A DNA stretch of 64,000 bases, taken from Bradyrhizobium sp. ISRA430 (lineage in GTDB: Bacteria; Pseudomonadota; Alphaproteobacteria; Rhizobiales; Xanthobacteraceae). A model generated the notes under the pieces. The model ran no database searches. It had not been told where the DNA came from and saw only the letters and a program-made list of their open reading frames with translations. Below, in pieces: positions 1 to 8,553 of this stretch. Made by a program: the position numbers and the translations under genes. Position 1 is the stretch's first letter. The number at the start of each line of letters is the position of its first letter. The DNA is taken from contig NZ_CP094516.1 in the NCBI RefSeq assembly GCF_029909975.1, positions 4,526,001 to 4,590,000 on the forward strand. The letters are read 5' to 3'.

Positions 1-525
1 GACTCCGACTTTCGCGCCGTGAATCCGATCGGCCTCGTTCCCACGCTGCGCACCGACGAGGGCGTGGTGCTGACCGAGAACGCGGCGATCCTGCAATATG
101 TCGCCGACCGCTTTCCGCAATCCGGCATCGGCACGGGACCCGGCATCGATCGCACGCGGCTGCATCAATGGCTCTGTTTCATCGGCACCGAGCTGCACAA
201 GGGCCTGTTCGTGCCCGTGCTCGACCGCAAGGCGCCGCAAGAGGCCAAGGCCTACGTGCTGGAGAAGAACCTGTCGCGGCTCGACTATCTCGACAATTAC
301 CTGAAGGGCCGCGACTTCCTGCTCGATCATTTCAGCGTCGCCGACGCCTATCTCGTCACGGTCATCAACTGGACCATGGCGACACCACCGATCGAGCTCG
401 CGAAATGGCCGAACGTGAAGGCCTATTACGAGCGCCTGCGCCAGCGTCCCTCGATCGCGAAGGCGATTGCGGAAGAGTTCGAGTTGTACAAGGCCGAGCA
501 GGCGCGGAAGAAGGCGGCGGCTTAA
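1..525 (+). CDS. Glutathione S-transferase, 5'-truncated by window edge
   Basis: The reading frame is already open at base 1 and runs to a TAA stop, so the true start lies upstream; about 174 residues are visible. The visible part begins near the end of the thioredoxin-like N-terminal domain: NPIGLVPTL carries the cis-proline VP of the GSH site, and TENAAILQYVADRFP supplies the Glu-Asn/Ala pair that usually contacts the glutathione gamma-glutamyl group. The all-alpha C-terminal domain follows, with the typical FSVADAYL helix-cap motif. Family knowledge: cytosolic GSTs conjugate glutathione to electrophiles or act as reductases/isomerases; subclass (beta- or GstA-like) cannot be fixed without the N-terminus. 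It is convergent with the next gene. Confidence 0.93.
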   Translation, partial: DSDFRAVNPIGLVPTLRTDEGVVLTENAAILQYVADRFPQSGIGTGPGIDRTRLHQWLCFIGTELHKGLFVPVLDRKAPQEAKAYVLEKNLSRLDYLDNYLKGRDFLLDHFSVADAYLVTVINWTMATPPIELAKWPNVKAYYERLRQRPSIAKAIAEEFELYKAEQARKKAAA

Positions 526-539
526 GGCCAAAGCCAAAT

Positions 540-558
540 CTGATATTTCGCATATCAG
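540..558. terminator. Perfect 7-bp hairpin between convergent genes
   Basis: CTGATAT, five bases (TTCGC), then ATATCAG form a perfect inverted repeat 15 bp after the GST stop and about 48 bp beyond the stop of the convergent XoxJ-like gene. It has no clear T tract on either strand, so it is at best a weak bidirectional terminator or mRNA-end structure. Confidence 0.3.
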
Positions 559-605
559 CGACGTCGTGCCGGATCGGCCCGGACGGCGTCGTTCTCTTGA
601 GCAAT

Positions 606-1376
606 TCAGCTCCTCGGCGCTTGCAGCACGATCCCATAGCGACCGTATATCCGATCGATCGCGCCTTCGTTCCGCAGCCGTTCCAGCGCTCCGTCGATGG
701 CTTCGCGCAACGCATCATCCGGGCGGACCATGCCGACGGCGACATTCCAGTTGAGATCGGCCACGCTCTCGTCGCGATCGAGAATCCGCAGGGGCTTGTC
801 CGGATGCATCAGATTGAAATAGCTCGCCGCTGTGGGGGTGACCGCGGCGGCATCGATCTCATGGTTCGACACGGCGTCGAGGCTGTCGCTCTCGAAGCCG
901 AAGGTCGATGTGGGCACGCGCCGCTGACCGATGATCATGGCTGCGACAGATCCGACCTGCACTCCCACCTTGGTAGCCTCGTTGAGGCTCTTGAACGAGG
1001 TGAGCGTGCTGGATGACGGTACCGCAAGCGCGACGCCCGTCCGATAATAGGGCTTGGAGATCCTCAAGCGGGTTTCGCCTTGCGCTTCGCGATCGGCAAT
1101 GACGTCCAGAACAATGTCACAGCCGGCGCTACGCATTTGGTACTGCGTGATGGTCCAGTCGAGTCTCAGCGACACGCCGAGTTCGCGTGCCAGCGCCCGT
1201 CCCAACTCGACCTGAAAGCCGGGCGGATCGCCGGCCTTGCGCGCAAAGGGAAGCGAGTTGGGATGCGCGCATAGCCCGATCTCGCCGCTCGAGCGGATCG
1301 CGTCCAGGGTTCGCGCCTGCGCCGGTCCCGATAACCCGATGGCGGCACCGACGATGAGCGGGACAATTGCCTTCAT
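606..1376 (-). CDS. XoxJ/MxaJ-like periplasmic binding protein of a quinoprotein system
   Basis: This 256-residue protein has a signal peptide (cleavage near AQA-RT, residue 22) and a periplasmic solute-binding fold of the SBP_bac_3 type. The start LCAHPNSLPFA and the phrase PPGFQVELGRALA are typical of the quinoprotein-dehydrogenase-associated binding proteins (MxaJ/XoxJ) that accompany methanol/ethanol dehydrogenases. Start ATG is preceded by GAGG at seven bases. It lies 37 bp after a cytochrome c gene and downstream of the PQQ dehydrogenase, the usual F-G-J arrangement, and no permease or ATPase is adjacent, which argues against a transport role. Likely role: assembly or activation of the dehydrogenase in the periplasm (inference from synteny). 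Confidence 0.8.
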   Translation of the reverse strand: MKAIVPLIVGAAIGLSGPAQARTLDAIRSSGEIGLCAHPNSLPFARKAGDPPGFQVELGRALARELGVSLRLDWTITQYQMRSAGCDIVLDVIADREAQGETRLRISKPYYRTGVALAVPSSSTLTSFKSLNEATKVGVQVGSVAAMIIGQRRVPTSTFGFESDSLDAVSNHEIDAAAVTPTAASYFNLMHPDKPLRILDRDESVADLNWNVAVGMVRPDDALREAIDGALERLRNEGAIDRIYGRYGIVLQAPRS

Positions 1377-1413
1377 TCCGCGTCCTCATTTGGATGGATC
1401 GGGTTTCGGCGGT

Positions 1414-1761
1414 TCAGCCCTCGCGCGGCTTGAGTTGCCGGATGTATGTGATGATCTGGTCGATCTGCGCGTCGCTGAAGGTTTCGCCGAATGCGGGCAT
1501 CGCACCTGGCTTACCGTTCTTGATGCGGCTGCGAAGATAATCATCGTCGTGGGAGTTATTCATGAGCTGCGGCCCCTTGCCGGCCGCGCGCCCCCCATCG
1601 GAATGACACCAGCCACAGGTGGTTGCAAACAACTGCCCGACGTCGAACGTCTCCTTGTCCGGCGCAGGAGTGGCGGACTGCGCATGGACCGGCACGGGAC
1701 ATGCCAGCAAGACGGCCAGTGCCGCCGGCAGTAACGTCATTGTCCCCAAATTCGATTTCAC
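1414..1761 (-). CDS. Small c-type cytochrome of the PQQ dehydrogenase cluster
   Basis: A 115-residue secreted monoheme cytochrome c. A signal peptide ends near VHA-QS (residue 27), the heme motif is CGWCH at residues 49-53, and Met88 in GAMPAF is the probable distal ligand. The start is a GTG preceded by GGAG at nine bases; an in-frame ATG seven codons later would shorten the signal peptide. The gene sits 93 bp downstream of the PQQ dehydrogenase and just before the XoxJ-like gene, so it is probably the electron acceptor of the dehydrogenase (XoxG-like position). It is shorter than the typical XoxG/MxaG cytochromes, so orthology is not claimed. Confidence 0.88.
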   Translation of the reverse strand: MKSNLGTMTLLPAALAVLLACPVPVHAQSATPAPDKETFDVGQLFATTCGWCHSDGGRAAGKGPQLMNNSHDDDYLRSRIKNGKPGAMPAFGETFSDAQIDQIITYIRQLKPREG

Positions 1762-1854
1762 GGGATACCGCTCCGTTTTCGCAAAGCCTCATCAGCCACT
1801 GAAATGCGTGGGGAGCGGGAGTGTCCCCGCTCCCCGACAGGTCATCCGAACGAC

Positions 1855-3570
1855 CTATTTCAAGCTGTAGACGATCAGCGCGCCATCGTCGCGAGGCATG
1901 CTCTTGTAGACGCCGCCGAAGGTCGGCGCGTAATCGTCCGACGCCATGCCGCCAAAGCCCGCGGTCACCGCGATGTACTGCTTGCCGCCTGCGGAGTAGC
2001 TGATGATTCCGCCCTGATGGCCGGTGCCGTCAGAGTGATTCCACAGCTCGGTCCCGGATTCGGCATCGTAGGCATGAAGGATGCCGCGGGAGTCAGGCAC
2101 GAACACGAGATTGCCAGCGGTCGACAGGACGCTCGCGAGCGGCGGTTCGGGGAAGCGGACTTCCCACTTCTTGGCGCCGGTCACCGGGTCGCGCGCGTCG
2201 AGGTGCCCATAAATCTCCCCGCCCGGAGGAGGCGCAATCTTGAAATCGGCCCCAATGTTGAGCTGTGCTTGCGGGGCGACTACCGGCGTCGTCTTCATGA
2301 CCTCGAGGGTCATGCACCATTCCTGGCCGAGCTTGTAGTAGAGCCCCGTCTTCGGGTTGTAGGAGCCGGAATTGAAGCTGACGCCGCCGGAGATGTGCGG
2401 ACACAGCGGCTCATTTACCTTTCCGGCCGTAAAGTCACGCCGGCCAACCAGTTCGCCGGTCTTGGGGTCGATGTTCTTCACAAAATTGCTGTTCTGGGTG
2501 ATCCGCCAGACGTTCTTCAAACCGAGATTGCGGTCATAGACGAAGATGTAGCCGCTCTTGTTCGGATGAACTACGAGCTTCTGGCCGTCGCGCTCGAGCA
2601 TCACGAACTCGCCGACGGCGCTGTCGAAGTCCCAGGCATCGTGCGGCAGTTCCTGATGGTAGAATTTCAGCTTGCCGGTATCGATATCGAGACCGATCAC
2701 CGAACTCGTATAGAGATTGTCGCCGGGACGCGCACCTTGCGTCTTGTAGTCAGCGCCTGACCAATCGTAGAGCGGCGCCGGGTTTGCGGTGCCCCACAGG
2801 ATGGTGTTGGTCTCTGAATCGTAGGTGCCCGGCATCCAGCCGCCACCACCGCCGGTGCGCCAGGAATCGCTACCCCAAGTCTTCATGGCCTCGTCGGTGC
2901 CAGCGACAGTCAGGAACTCCCACTTCTTCTTGCCGGTGGCGGCATCCACGGCGAAGATCGGGCCACGGCCCGGCCATTCACCACCTTGCGCGCCGATAAT
3001 CACGCTCCCCTTCGCGTAAAGCGGCGCGCCGGTGAAGCCGACCGTGAGCTTCTGCGAATCGATCAGCTTGGTGTCCCAGAGGACTTTCCCCGTCTTCGCA
3101 TCCAGCCCGATGAGACGGCCATCCATCGTACCGACGAAGACCTTGCCTTCACCGATAGCTACGCCGCGGTTGTAGGGCGAGTGGGTCTGTCGGCTGATCA
3201 GCGCCTCATCCAGCTCCGGAAAGTACGACCAGATCACCTCGCCCGTCGCGCCGTTCAGGGCAAAGACCCGGCTGTAAGAACCCGAGTAATAGAGCACGCC
3301 ATCGGCGACGAGCGGCATTGACTGCAGGCCGCGCGTCGATCGTCCGGGAATGTGGATCCAGGCTACGCCCAGATTGCCGACGTTGTTTGCATTGATCTGC
3401 GCGAGCGGGCTGTAGTGATAGGATTTGTATGAACCGTGATAGGTGAGCCAATCGTTCTGACCGCCGGCCTCGATCCGGGCCGTATCCACGGTTTGAGCCA
3501 ACGCCGCCGACGCCGCAAGCGTCGCACCGACAAGAACAGGTAAACCCGAGTTAAGCCACTGCTTCCTCAT
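1855..3570 (-). CDS. PQQ-dependent alcohol dehydrogenase, XoxF-like, lacking the Cys-Cys pair
   Basis: A 571-residue periplasmic quinoprotein of the methanol/ethanol dehydrogenase family: signal peptide ending ALA-Q, then an eight-bladed propeller with tryptophan-docking repeats such as LIGLDAKTGKVLW. Expected PQQ/metal ligands are present: Glu198 in GAQGGE, Asn263 in TANPAP, and the catalytic Asp314 in WDFD. Asp316, two residues after the catalytic Asp, is the extra acid seen in lanthanide-dependent enzymes (Ala or Ser in calcium enzymes), so lanthanide use is likely. Unusually, the stretch RQTHSPYNRG occupies the place of the vicinal Cys-Cys pair of MxaF/XoxF/ExaA. I chose the ATG at 3570 with GGGAGG eight bases upstream; a GTG two codons earlier is too close to that site. 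Substrate unknown. Confidence 0.88.
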   Translation of the reverse strand: MRKQWLNSGLPVLVGATLAASAALAQTVDTARIEAGGQNDWLTYHGSYKSYHYSPLAQINANNVGNLGVAWIHIPGRSTRGLQSMPLVADGVLYYSGSYSRVFALNGATGEVIWSYFPELDEALISRQTHSPYNRGVAIGEGKVFVGTMDGRLIGLDAKTGKVLWDTKLIDSQKLTVGFTGAPLYAKGSVIIGAQGGEWPGRGPIFAVDAATGKKKWEFLTVAGTDEAMKTWGSDSWRTGGGGGWMPGTYDSETNTILWGTANPAPLYDWSGADYKTQGARPGDNLYTSSVIGLDIDTGKLKFYHQELPHDAWDFDSAVGEFVMLERDGQKLVVHPNKSGYIFVYDRNLGLKNVWRITQNSNFVKNIDPKTGELVGRRDFTAGKVNEPLCPHISGGVSFNSGSYNPKTGLYYKLGQEWCMTLEVMKTTPVVAPQAQLNIGADFKIAPPPGGEIYGHLDARDPVTGAKKWEVRFPEPPLASVLSTAGNLVFVPDSRGILHAYDAESGTELWNHSDGTGHQGGIISYSAGGKQYIAVTAGFGGMASDDYAPTFGGVYKSMPRDDGALIVYSLK

Positions 3571-3899
3571 ATGCACTTCCTCCCGCTTTCGTGTTTATTG
3601 ATTGCGTGATGAGCGCCGCTGCGAGGGGCGTTTGCAGTTCAGTACGCGTCGATTGCTCTCCATCGGACATGATCTGCCAACAGATATCCCTCTCTCTCGG
3701 CGCCTATCGCCAAAGAAGCTACGTTCACTGGAGTGGTTGCTGTTGCACTTCTGCTCGCCGTTGAAGACTACGCCGGATCGTAAGGAGTGCAAAGACGGAA
3801 TGCGCGCATGGTATGAATTTGACGCGCGCGGGCGAATTTTTTGAAACGGCAGTGGCACTGACCGTTTCGTTTAACCTGCAAATCTCAGGCCGAAGCGAG
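3571..3899. other. Intergenic region: promoter side of the PQQ cluster
   Basis: About 330 bp with no credible gene. On the minus strand it holds the end of the TRAP operon and the probable promoter of the PQQ dehydrogenase. It contains a short palindrome at 3672-3685 (ATCTG, CCAA, CAGAT) about 100 bp before the dehydrogenase start, which could be an operator, and a long hairpin at 3843-3868 listed separately. I could not recognise a convincing -35/-10 or -24/-12 element. Confidence 0.5.
3843..3868 (-). terminator. Hairpin downstream of the TRAP operon
   Basis: GAAACGGCAGTG, two bases, then CACTG-A-CCGTTTC: a 12-bp stem with one bulged base and a very short loop, 32 bp beyond the stop of the TRAP large permease on the minus strand. 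In that direction it is followed by an A run rather than T, so it is not a standard Rho-independent terminator. It could be a transcript-end stabiliser or a protein site. Confidence 0.4.
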
Positions 3900-5204
3900 T
3901 TACCCGTAAAGCACTTTCGGCAGCACCGTGACGATGCCCGGCCACAACGTCAGCAGCAGCACGAAGCCCACCATAATGAGGAGATAGGGCAGCGTGACGC
4001 GCGCGATGTAGCCGAGGCCGTCTTCGGTCAGGCCCTGGATCACGAACAGGTTGAATCCGACGGGCGGGGTGATCTGCGCCATCTCGACGGCGAGCACCAG
4101 GAAGATCCCGAACCAGACCTCGTCGAAGCCGGCCCCCTTCACGATCGGCAATACGATCGGCAGCGTCATCACGATCATCGAGAAGCCATCGAGGAAGCAG
4201 CCGAGGATCAGATAGAAGACGATCAGCACGACGATCAGCATGAAGGGAGACAGGCCAAGACCCTTCACGAAGGCGGCCACGGCCTGCGGGATGCCGAGGA
4301 ACGCCGCGGCGTTGCCAAGGATCGAGGCGCCGAGCACGATCAGGGCGATCATCGAGCAGGTGACGACGGAGCCGATCAGCACGTCGCGCATCACCTGCTG
4401 CGACATCGACCCTTGCGCCCAGGCGACGAGCGCGGCCCCGAGGACCCCGACGGCGGCGGCTTCCGACGGCGTCGCAAGCCCGCCATACATCGAGCCGAGC
4501 ACGCAGGCGATCAGGAACAGCGCCGGAGCCAGGTCCTTCAGTGCGGCGAAGCGCTCGCTCCAGGGCACCTGCGAGAGCTTTGCCTCCGTCTCCGGCACCA
4601 TCGTGCCGTTGAGCGTCGAGTGTAGCATCACCCAGGCCATGAAAGTGCCGGCCAGCAGCAGGCCGGGCAGCACGCCGGCCGTGAAGAGTTTCAGGATCGA
4701 AACGTCGCCGAGCACGCCGTAGATGATCATGATGTTGGACGGCGGGATCAGGAAGCCGAGCGTGCCGGCGCCGGCGAGCGAGCCGATCGCGATGTCGCGC
4801 GAATAGCCGCGGCGCAAGAGCTCGTTGAGCGACATGCGGCCGATCACCTGCGTCGTCGCGGCCGACGAGCCCGATATGGCGGCAAAGATGGTGCAGCCGA
4901 TCACGTTCACATGCAGAAGGCGGCCCGGAAGAAGTCCCGCCCAGGGCGCGAGCCCCTGGAACAGCGAGCGCGACAAGCGGGTGCGGAACAGCAGCTCACC
5001 CATCAGGATGAACAGCGGCAGCGCCAGCAGCTCCTGCGTGGTCAGGATGTTCCAGGCGTATTGCGGCAGCAGCTTGTCGAGCGGGATCGAGCGGAACATC
5101 GCGAGCAACAGCGTCGCGGTCAGCGCGAGCGTCAGGCCGATCCACACCCCGCCCGCCAGGAGCGCGAACAGGATCACGAACAAGGCGACGACTTCGATGG
5201 TCAT
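3900..5204 (-). CDS. TRAP transporter large permease (DctM family)
   Basis: A 434-residue, very hydrophobic protein with about a dozen predicted membrane segments, the normal length for the large TRAP subunit. Typical DctM features include the N-terminal LPLFILMGELL, the conserved NVIGCTIFAAISGSSAATT segment and TLGFLIPPSNIMIIYG, which form the substrate/ion path. It acts in the inner membrane with the small permease just upstream and the periplasmic receptor before that, driving sodium- or proton-coupled uptake of an organic acid-like solute. Because the genes directly follow hyuA-hyuB, the imported solute is plausibly the substrate of those enzymes (inference). Confidence 0.95.
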   Translation of the reverse strand: MTIEVVALFVILFALLAGGVWIGLTLALTATLLLAMFRSIPLDKLLPQYAWNILTTQELLALPLFILMGELLFRTRLSRSLFQGLAPWAGLLPGRLLHVNVIGCTIFAAISGSSAATTQVIGRMSLNELLRRGYSRDIAIGSLAGAGTLGFLIPPSNIMIIYGVLGDVSILKLFTAGVLPGLLLAGTFMAWVMLHSTLNGTMVPETEAKLSQVPWSERFAALKDLAPALFLIACVLGSMYGGLATPSEAAAVGVLGAALVAWAQGSMSQQVMRDVLIGSVVTCSMIALIVLGASILGNAAAFLGIPQAVAAFVKGLGLSPFMLIVVLIVFYLILGCFLDGFSMIVMTLPIVLPIVKGAGFDEVWFGIFLVLAVEMAQITPPVGFNLFVIQGLTEDGLGYIARVTLPYLLIMVGFVLLLTLWPGIVTVLPKVLYG

Positions 5205-5249
5205 GAGATCCGGTGTCCGATGGCGGGCGAGGGAACGTTCACGGCGTGC

Positions 5250-5843
5250 TCATTCGACGGGCGAGGCCTTCATGCGGTGATCCTCCAGCGGAAGCCCCAG
5301 CGCGGCCTGGATCGCGCGCGCCAGGAACTGAAGCGTGAGCAGCAGCATGCCGAAGGTGACGATCGCCTGTGGAAACCACAGCGGGGTATCGCTCGAGGTC
5401 GAGACCTGGCCGCGCACGAAGGCACCCCAGGCGAACCTCGCCATGGCGGAGGTCAGGAACGCCATGAAGGCGAAGCCGGCGGCGGCGGAGAGAATTTCGA
5501 TCGCACGCTGCACCGGCGCCGGCACGTTCTTGAGCAGCAGGACGACGCGAATGTGACCGCCGACGCGCAGCGTCATCGCGGCGCCGAAGGTGAAGGACGC
5601 CGCCATCAGATAAGAGGAGTACTCCCAGGCGATCGAGATCGTCGGCGGGAAGAACGGCAGGAAGTTCGAGAGGAAGCGCGTCGCGACCTCGCACAACATG
5701 AGGAAGGTCAACGTCAGCAGACAGCCGCCGCCGATCCAGCCGTCAAGCCGGCCGAGGCGATCGATGCCGTCGAGCAGCATCCGCAGCGGCGCCGGCGCCG
5801 CCGCGTTGAGACTTTGCGGAGCCGCGGGCGATACGCTGACCAT
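5250..5843 (-). CDS. TRAP transporter small permease (DctQ family)
   Basis: A 197-residue membrane protein with four hydrophobic segments, beginning near LDGWIGGGCLLTLTFLM and ending near FGMLLLTLQFLARA, matching the DctQ small subunit pattern. The start ATG has GAGGA seven bases upstream. It lies between the receptor gene (10 bp gap) and the large permease (45 bp gap) and should form the membrane complex with the latter. The N-terminal 20 residues are Ala/Pro rich and cytoplasmic. Sequence conservation in this family is low, so identification rests on topology and position. Confidence 0.9.
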   Translation of the reverse strand: MVSVSPAAPQSLNAAAPAPLRMLLDGIDRLGRLDGWIGGGCLLTLTFLMLCEVATRFLSNFLPFFPPTISIAWEYSSYLMAASFTFGAAMTLRVGGHIRVVLLLKNVPAPVQRAIEILSAAAGFAFMAFLTSAMARFAWGAFVRGQVSTSSDTPLWFPQAIVTFGMLLLTLQFLARAIQAALGLPLEDHRMKASPVE

Positions 5844-5853
5844 GGCCCGGTCC

Positions 5854-6852
5854 TCAGCGCTTCATTTCGGCGAGATAGGCCCGCACCGGCTTATCGGCCG
5901 CAGGCACGCGCTTGAGGAAGGCGTCGAGCTGCGGCGCGGTCTTGCGGCGGATCTCCGCCATCATCGCATCCGAGACCGGCACCACCTCCATGCCGCCCTC
6001 CTTGAGACGGTTGAGACTGTCGACATCGGCCTTGAGCGAGTTCGCCCAGAAGTCCGGCTCCATCTTCGCGGCAATGCCGGCGACGAGTTGCTGTTGATCG
6101 CTGCTGAGCGTTTTCCAGGAATCGAGGTTGACGGTGAGCATCTGCGACGACCAGACATGATTGGTCGGGTAGATGTATTTCAGGAACTCCCAGAACTTGC
6201 CGTCGACGCCCGACACCGCCGAGGTGGAGACGCCGGCGACCGCGCCGGAGGCGAGCGCGGGGATAGTCTCGCCCCAGGGAATCATCACCGGCGCCATGCC
6301 GACCACGGCCAGCATGTCGACGGCGTTCTTGTCGGGCACGCGGATCTTGATGTTCTTCAGGCCGTCGACGTCGGCGACCTTCACCTTGAGGTGCAGATAC
6401 TGCGTCGGCCACGGCACGATGTAGAGAATCTTCTGGTTGTTGCGCGCGGCGACCTTCTCGTATTCGGGCCGCACATATTTGTGCAGCACCTTCAATTCGT
6501 CCATCGAGCCGCAGAGGAAGGGAATGCTCTCGACGCCCATGAAGGGCTCATCGCCCACCTGCTGGATGTTGAGCACGTCGGCGAGCGGCACCAGACCGTC
6601 GCGCACCGCGCGCAGATGTTCGGGCCCCTTGAAGCCGAGCTGACCGCCCGCCTTCACGGTGATGTTCACCGCACCGCCGGTCTGCTTCTTGACCTCCCCG
6701 GCGAAGGCCATCGCGTTCTGGGTGTGGAAGTTGCCATCCGGCCAGACCGTCGACATGTCCCAGCTCACCGTCGCCGCCCGCGCGCGCGTCGAGATGTGAC
6801 TTGTGGCGAGCAGCGTCGCTGCGCCCGCGGTGAACGTTCGTCGCGTGATCAT
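5854..6852 (-). CDS. TRAP transporter periplasmic substrate receptor (DctP family)
   Basis: A 332-residue exported binding protein. The N-terminus MITRRTFTAGAATLLA has a twin-arginine-like signal with cleavage near ARA-ATVSW, so Tat export is possible. The core has the usual DctP layout, including the long GLKNIKIRVPDKNAVDMLAV segment, whose Arg commonly binds the carboxylate of the ligand, and WGETIPALASGAVAG. Start ATG is preceded by GGAGGGG. It is followed by the two permeases and preceded by hyuB (40 bp), so it is part of the same transcription unit. The carboxylate-binding Arg suggests an acidic ligand such as an N-carbamoyl or oxoproline-like compound, but this is inference. Confidence 0.93.
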   Translation of the reverse strand: MITRRTFTAGAATLLATSHISTRARAATVSWDMSTVWPDGNFHTQNAMAFAGEVKKQTGGAVNITVKAGGQLGFKGPEHLRAVRDGLVPLADVLNIQQVGDEPFMGVESIPFLCGSMDELKVLHKYVRPEYEKVAARNNQKILYIVPWPTQYLHLKVKVADVDGLKNIKIRVPDKNAVDMLAVVGMAPVMIPWGETIPALASGAVAGVSTSAVSGVDGKFWEFLKYIYPTNHVWSSQMLTVNLDSWKTLSSDQQQLVAGIAAKMEPDFWANSLKADVDSLNRLKEGGMEVVPVSDAMMAEIRRKTAPQLDAFLKRVPAADKPVRAYLAEMKR

Positions 6853-6892
6853 TGGCCCCTCCGTTCGCTATCGCGCACTAAGCTTCAGCGCG

Positions 6893-8551
6893 TCACCGCG
6901 CGTACCCATAAACCGCAGCCGCATTGTCGGCAGACACGAGGCCGCTCTCGACATCGTCGTTGATGGCCGCCCGATCGCGCTTCCTGGGATCGCCGATCCC
7001 GGCGCCGCCGGGTGTCAGCACCACGAGGCGGTCGTCGGGCGGGACCTGCTGAAAGCCCTTGCCGCGCAGCTTTCGTCCGGACTTCAGGCCGACATAGCCG
7101 GCCTCGCCGTTGCCTCCGCCGTCACGGCCGCGCGGCGGATGATCGATGCGGTCGAAGGCTGCGAGGATATCGAACGGCGCATCGACGCCGCTGCCGACTT
7201 CGATGATCTGGCCGAGGCCGCCACGGGTGCGCCCTGCCCCGCCGGAATCGGGACGCAGCTCCTTGCGCCAGAAGATCAGCGGCGTCTGCGTCTCCGCGAT
7301 CTCCACCGGCGTACCACGCACGCCGCTGGGATAGGCCGTGGCCGACAGCCCGTCCTTGCCGAAGCGAGCACCGGTGCCGCCATTGCTGGTCACCGCCATC
7401 GAGAACCCGTAGTTGCCGCCGGCGCCGGAGCGCGTCTGTCCTCGCACGTTGAGATTCCACAGGCACGAGGTGCCTTCCGCCGGCACGCGCTCGGGGATGA
7501 TCTGGCGCAGGCAGCCGAACACCACGTCGGGCAGCATCTGGCCGATCACGTGGCGCGAGGCGACCGGCGCGGGCTTTGGCGCATTGAGGATCGCACCCGC
7601 CGGCGCCGACACCGTGAGCGGCGACAGCGAGCCGGCATTGTTCGGGATCTGCGAGGCAACGACGCAGCCGAGGCCGAACACCGTGTAGGCGGTCGTATAG
7701 GACAACGGCACGTTGATGCCGAACTTCGAGGCGGCCGAGGTGCCGTCGAAATCGACGTGAATGCCCGTATCCGAGATCGTCAGCGTCGCGGCCAGCGTCA
7801 CCGGCGCATCATAGCCGTCGACGACCATGCTGTTGCGCCAGCTTCCCTTCGGGAGTTTTGCGATCTCGGCGAGCACGGCCTCGCGCGAGCGGTCGCAGAT
7901 GTAGTCGCCGAGCGCATCGAGCGTATCGATGCCGAACTCCTCCATCATCTCGACCAGGCGCTCGCAGCCGACGTCGTTGCAGCCGGCGAGCGAATAGGTG
8001 TCGCCCTCGGTGTCGATCGGCAGCCGCGTGTTGGTGCGGATCATCGCCATCAGCGTCTCGTTGACGACGCCCTGGTCGATCAGCTTCAGCATGGGGATGT
8101 AGAGCCCCTCCATGAACACGTCGGTGGCGTCGGGGCCGAAGCCGATGCCGCCGATGTCCATCAGATGACTGGTGCAGGAGAAAAGCGCGACGACCTTGCC
8201 GTCCTTGAAGCAGGGCGTGGTGACGACGAAGTCGTTGAGATGACCGGTGCCCATCCAGGGATCGTTGGTGATGTAGGCGTCGCCCTCCTTCATCGTCTGA
8301 AGCGGGAAATGCGCGATGAAGTGCTTGACCGATTCCGCCATCGAATTGACGTGGCCGGGCGTGCCCGTCACCGCCTGCGCCAGCATCCGCCCCTTGAGAT
8401 CGAACACGCCGGCCGAGAGGTCGCCGCATTCGCGCACGATCGGGCTGAACGCAGTGCGGAGCAGCACCTGCGCCTGCTCCTCGACCACGGCGATCAGCCG
8501 GTGCCACATGATCTGGAGATCGATCAGGCTCGCGCCGTTTGCGTTGCTCAT
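6893..8551 (-). CDS. hyuB: Hydantoinase B / oxoprolinase subunit (HyuB)
   Basis: A 552-residue protein of the hydantoinase B/5-oxoprolinase family. Family hallmarks are TAFSPIVRECGDLSAGVFD near the N-terminus, GDAYITNDPWMGTGHLNDFVV and the long C-terminal glycine-rich GNYGFSMAVTSNGGTGARFG region, ending with a VLTPGGAGIGDP type motif. With HyuA it forms ATP-dependent enzymes that open N-methylhydantoin, 5-oxoproline or related lactams/imides; acetone carboxylase belongs to the same superfamily. I place the start at the ATG two bases after the hyuA stop; a GTG two codons earlier overlaps that stop. Substrate cannot be read from sequence. Confidence 0.93.
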   Translation of the reverse strand: MSNANGASLIDLQIMWHRLIAVVEEQAQVLLRTAFSPIVRECGDLSAGVFDLKGRMLAQAVTGTPGHVNSMAESVKHFIAHFPLQTMKEGDAYITNDPWMGTGHLNDFVVTTPCFKDGKVVALFSCTSHLMDIGGIGFGPDATDVFMEGLYIPMLKLIDQGVVNETLMAMIRTNTRLPIDTEGDTYSLAGCNDVGCERLVEMMEEFGIDTLDALGDYICDRSREAVLAEIAKLPKGSWRNSMVVDGYDAPVTLAATLTISDTGIHVDFDGTSAASKFGINVPLSYTTAYTVFGLGCVVASQIPNNAGSLSPLTVSAPAGAILNAPKPAPVASRHVIGQMLPDVVFGCLRQIIPERVPAEGTSCLWNLNVRGQTRSGAGGNYGFSMAVTSNGGTGARFGKDGLSATAYPSGVRGTPVEIAETQTPLIFWRKELRPDSGGAGRTRGGLGQIIEVGSGVDAPFDILAAFDRIDHPPRGRDGGGNGEAGYVGLKSGRKLRGKGFQQVPPDDRLVVLTPGGAGIGDPRKRDRAAINDDVESGLVSADNAAAVYGYAR

Positions 8552-8553
8552 GA

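Noticed and set aside
3595..3858. 87-codon frame upstream of the PQQ dehydrogenase
   Set aside because: No ribosome site, no signal or domain, and atypical composition; treated as intergenic.
3813..4625. Long open frame on the plus strand opposite the TRAP permease
   Set aside because: It lies antisense to a clear DctM gene, is rich in His/Asp/Arg typical of reversed hydrophobic GC-rich coding DNA, and has no ribosome site or recognisable domain.
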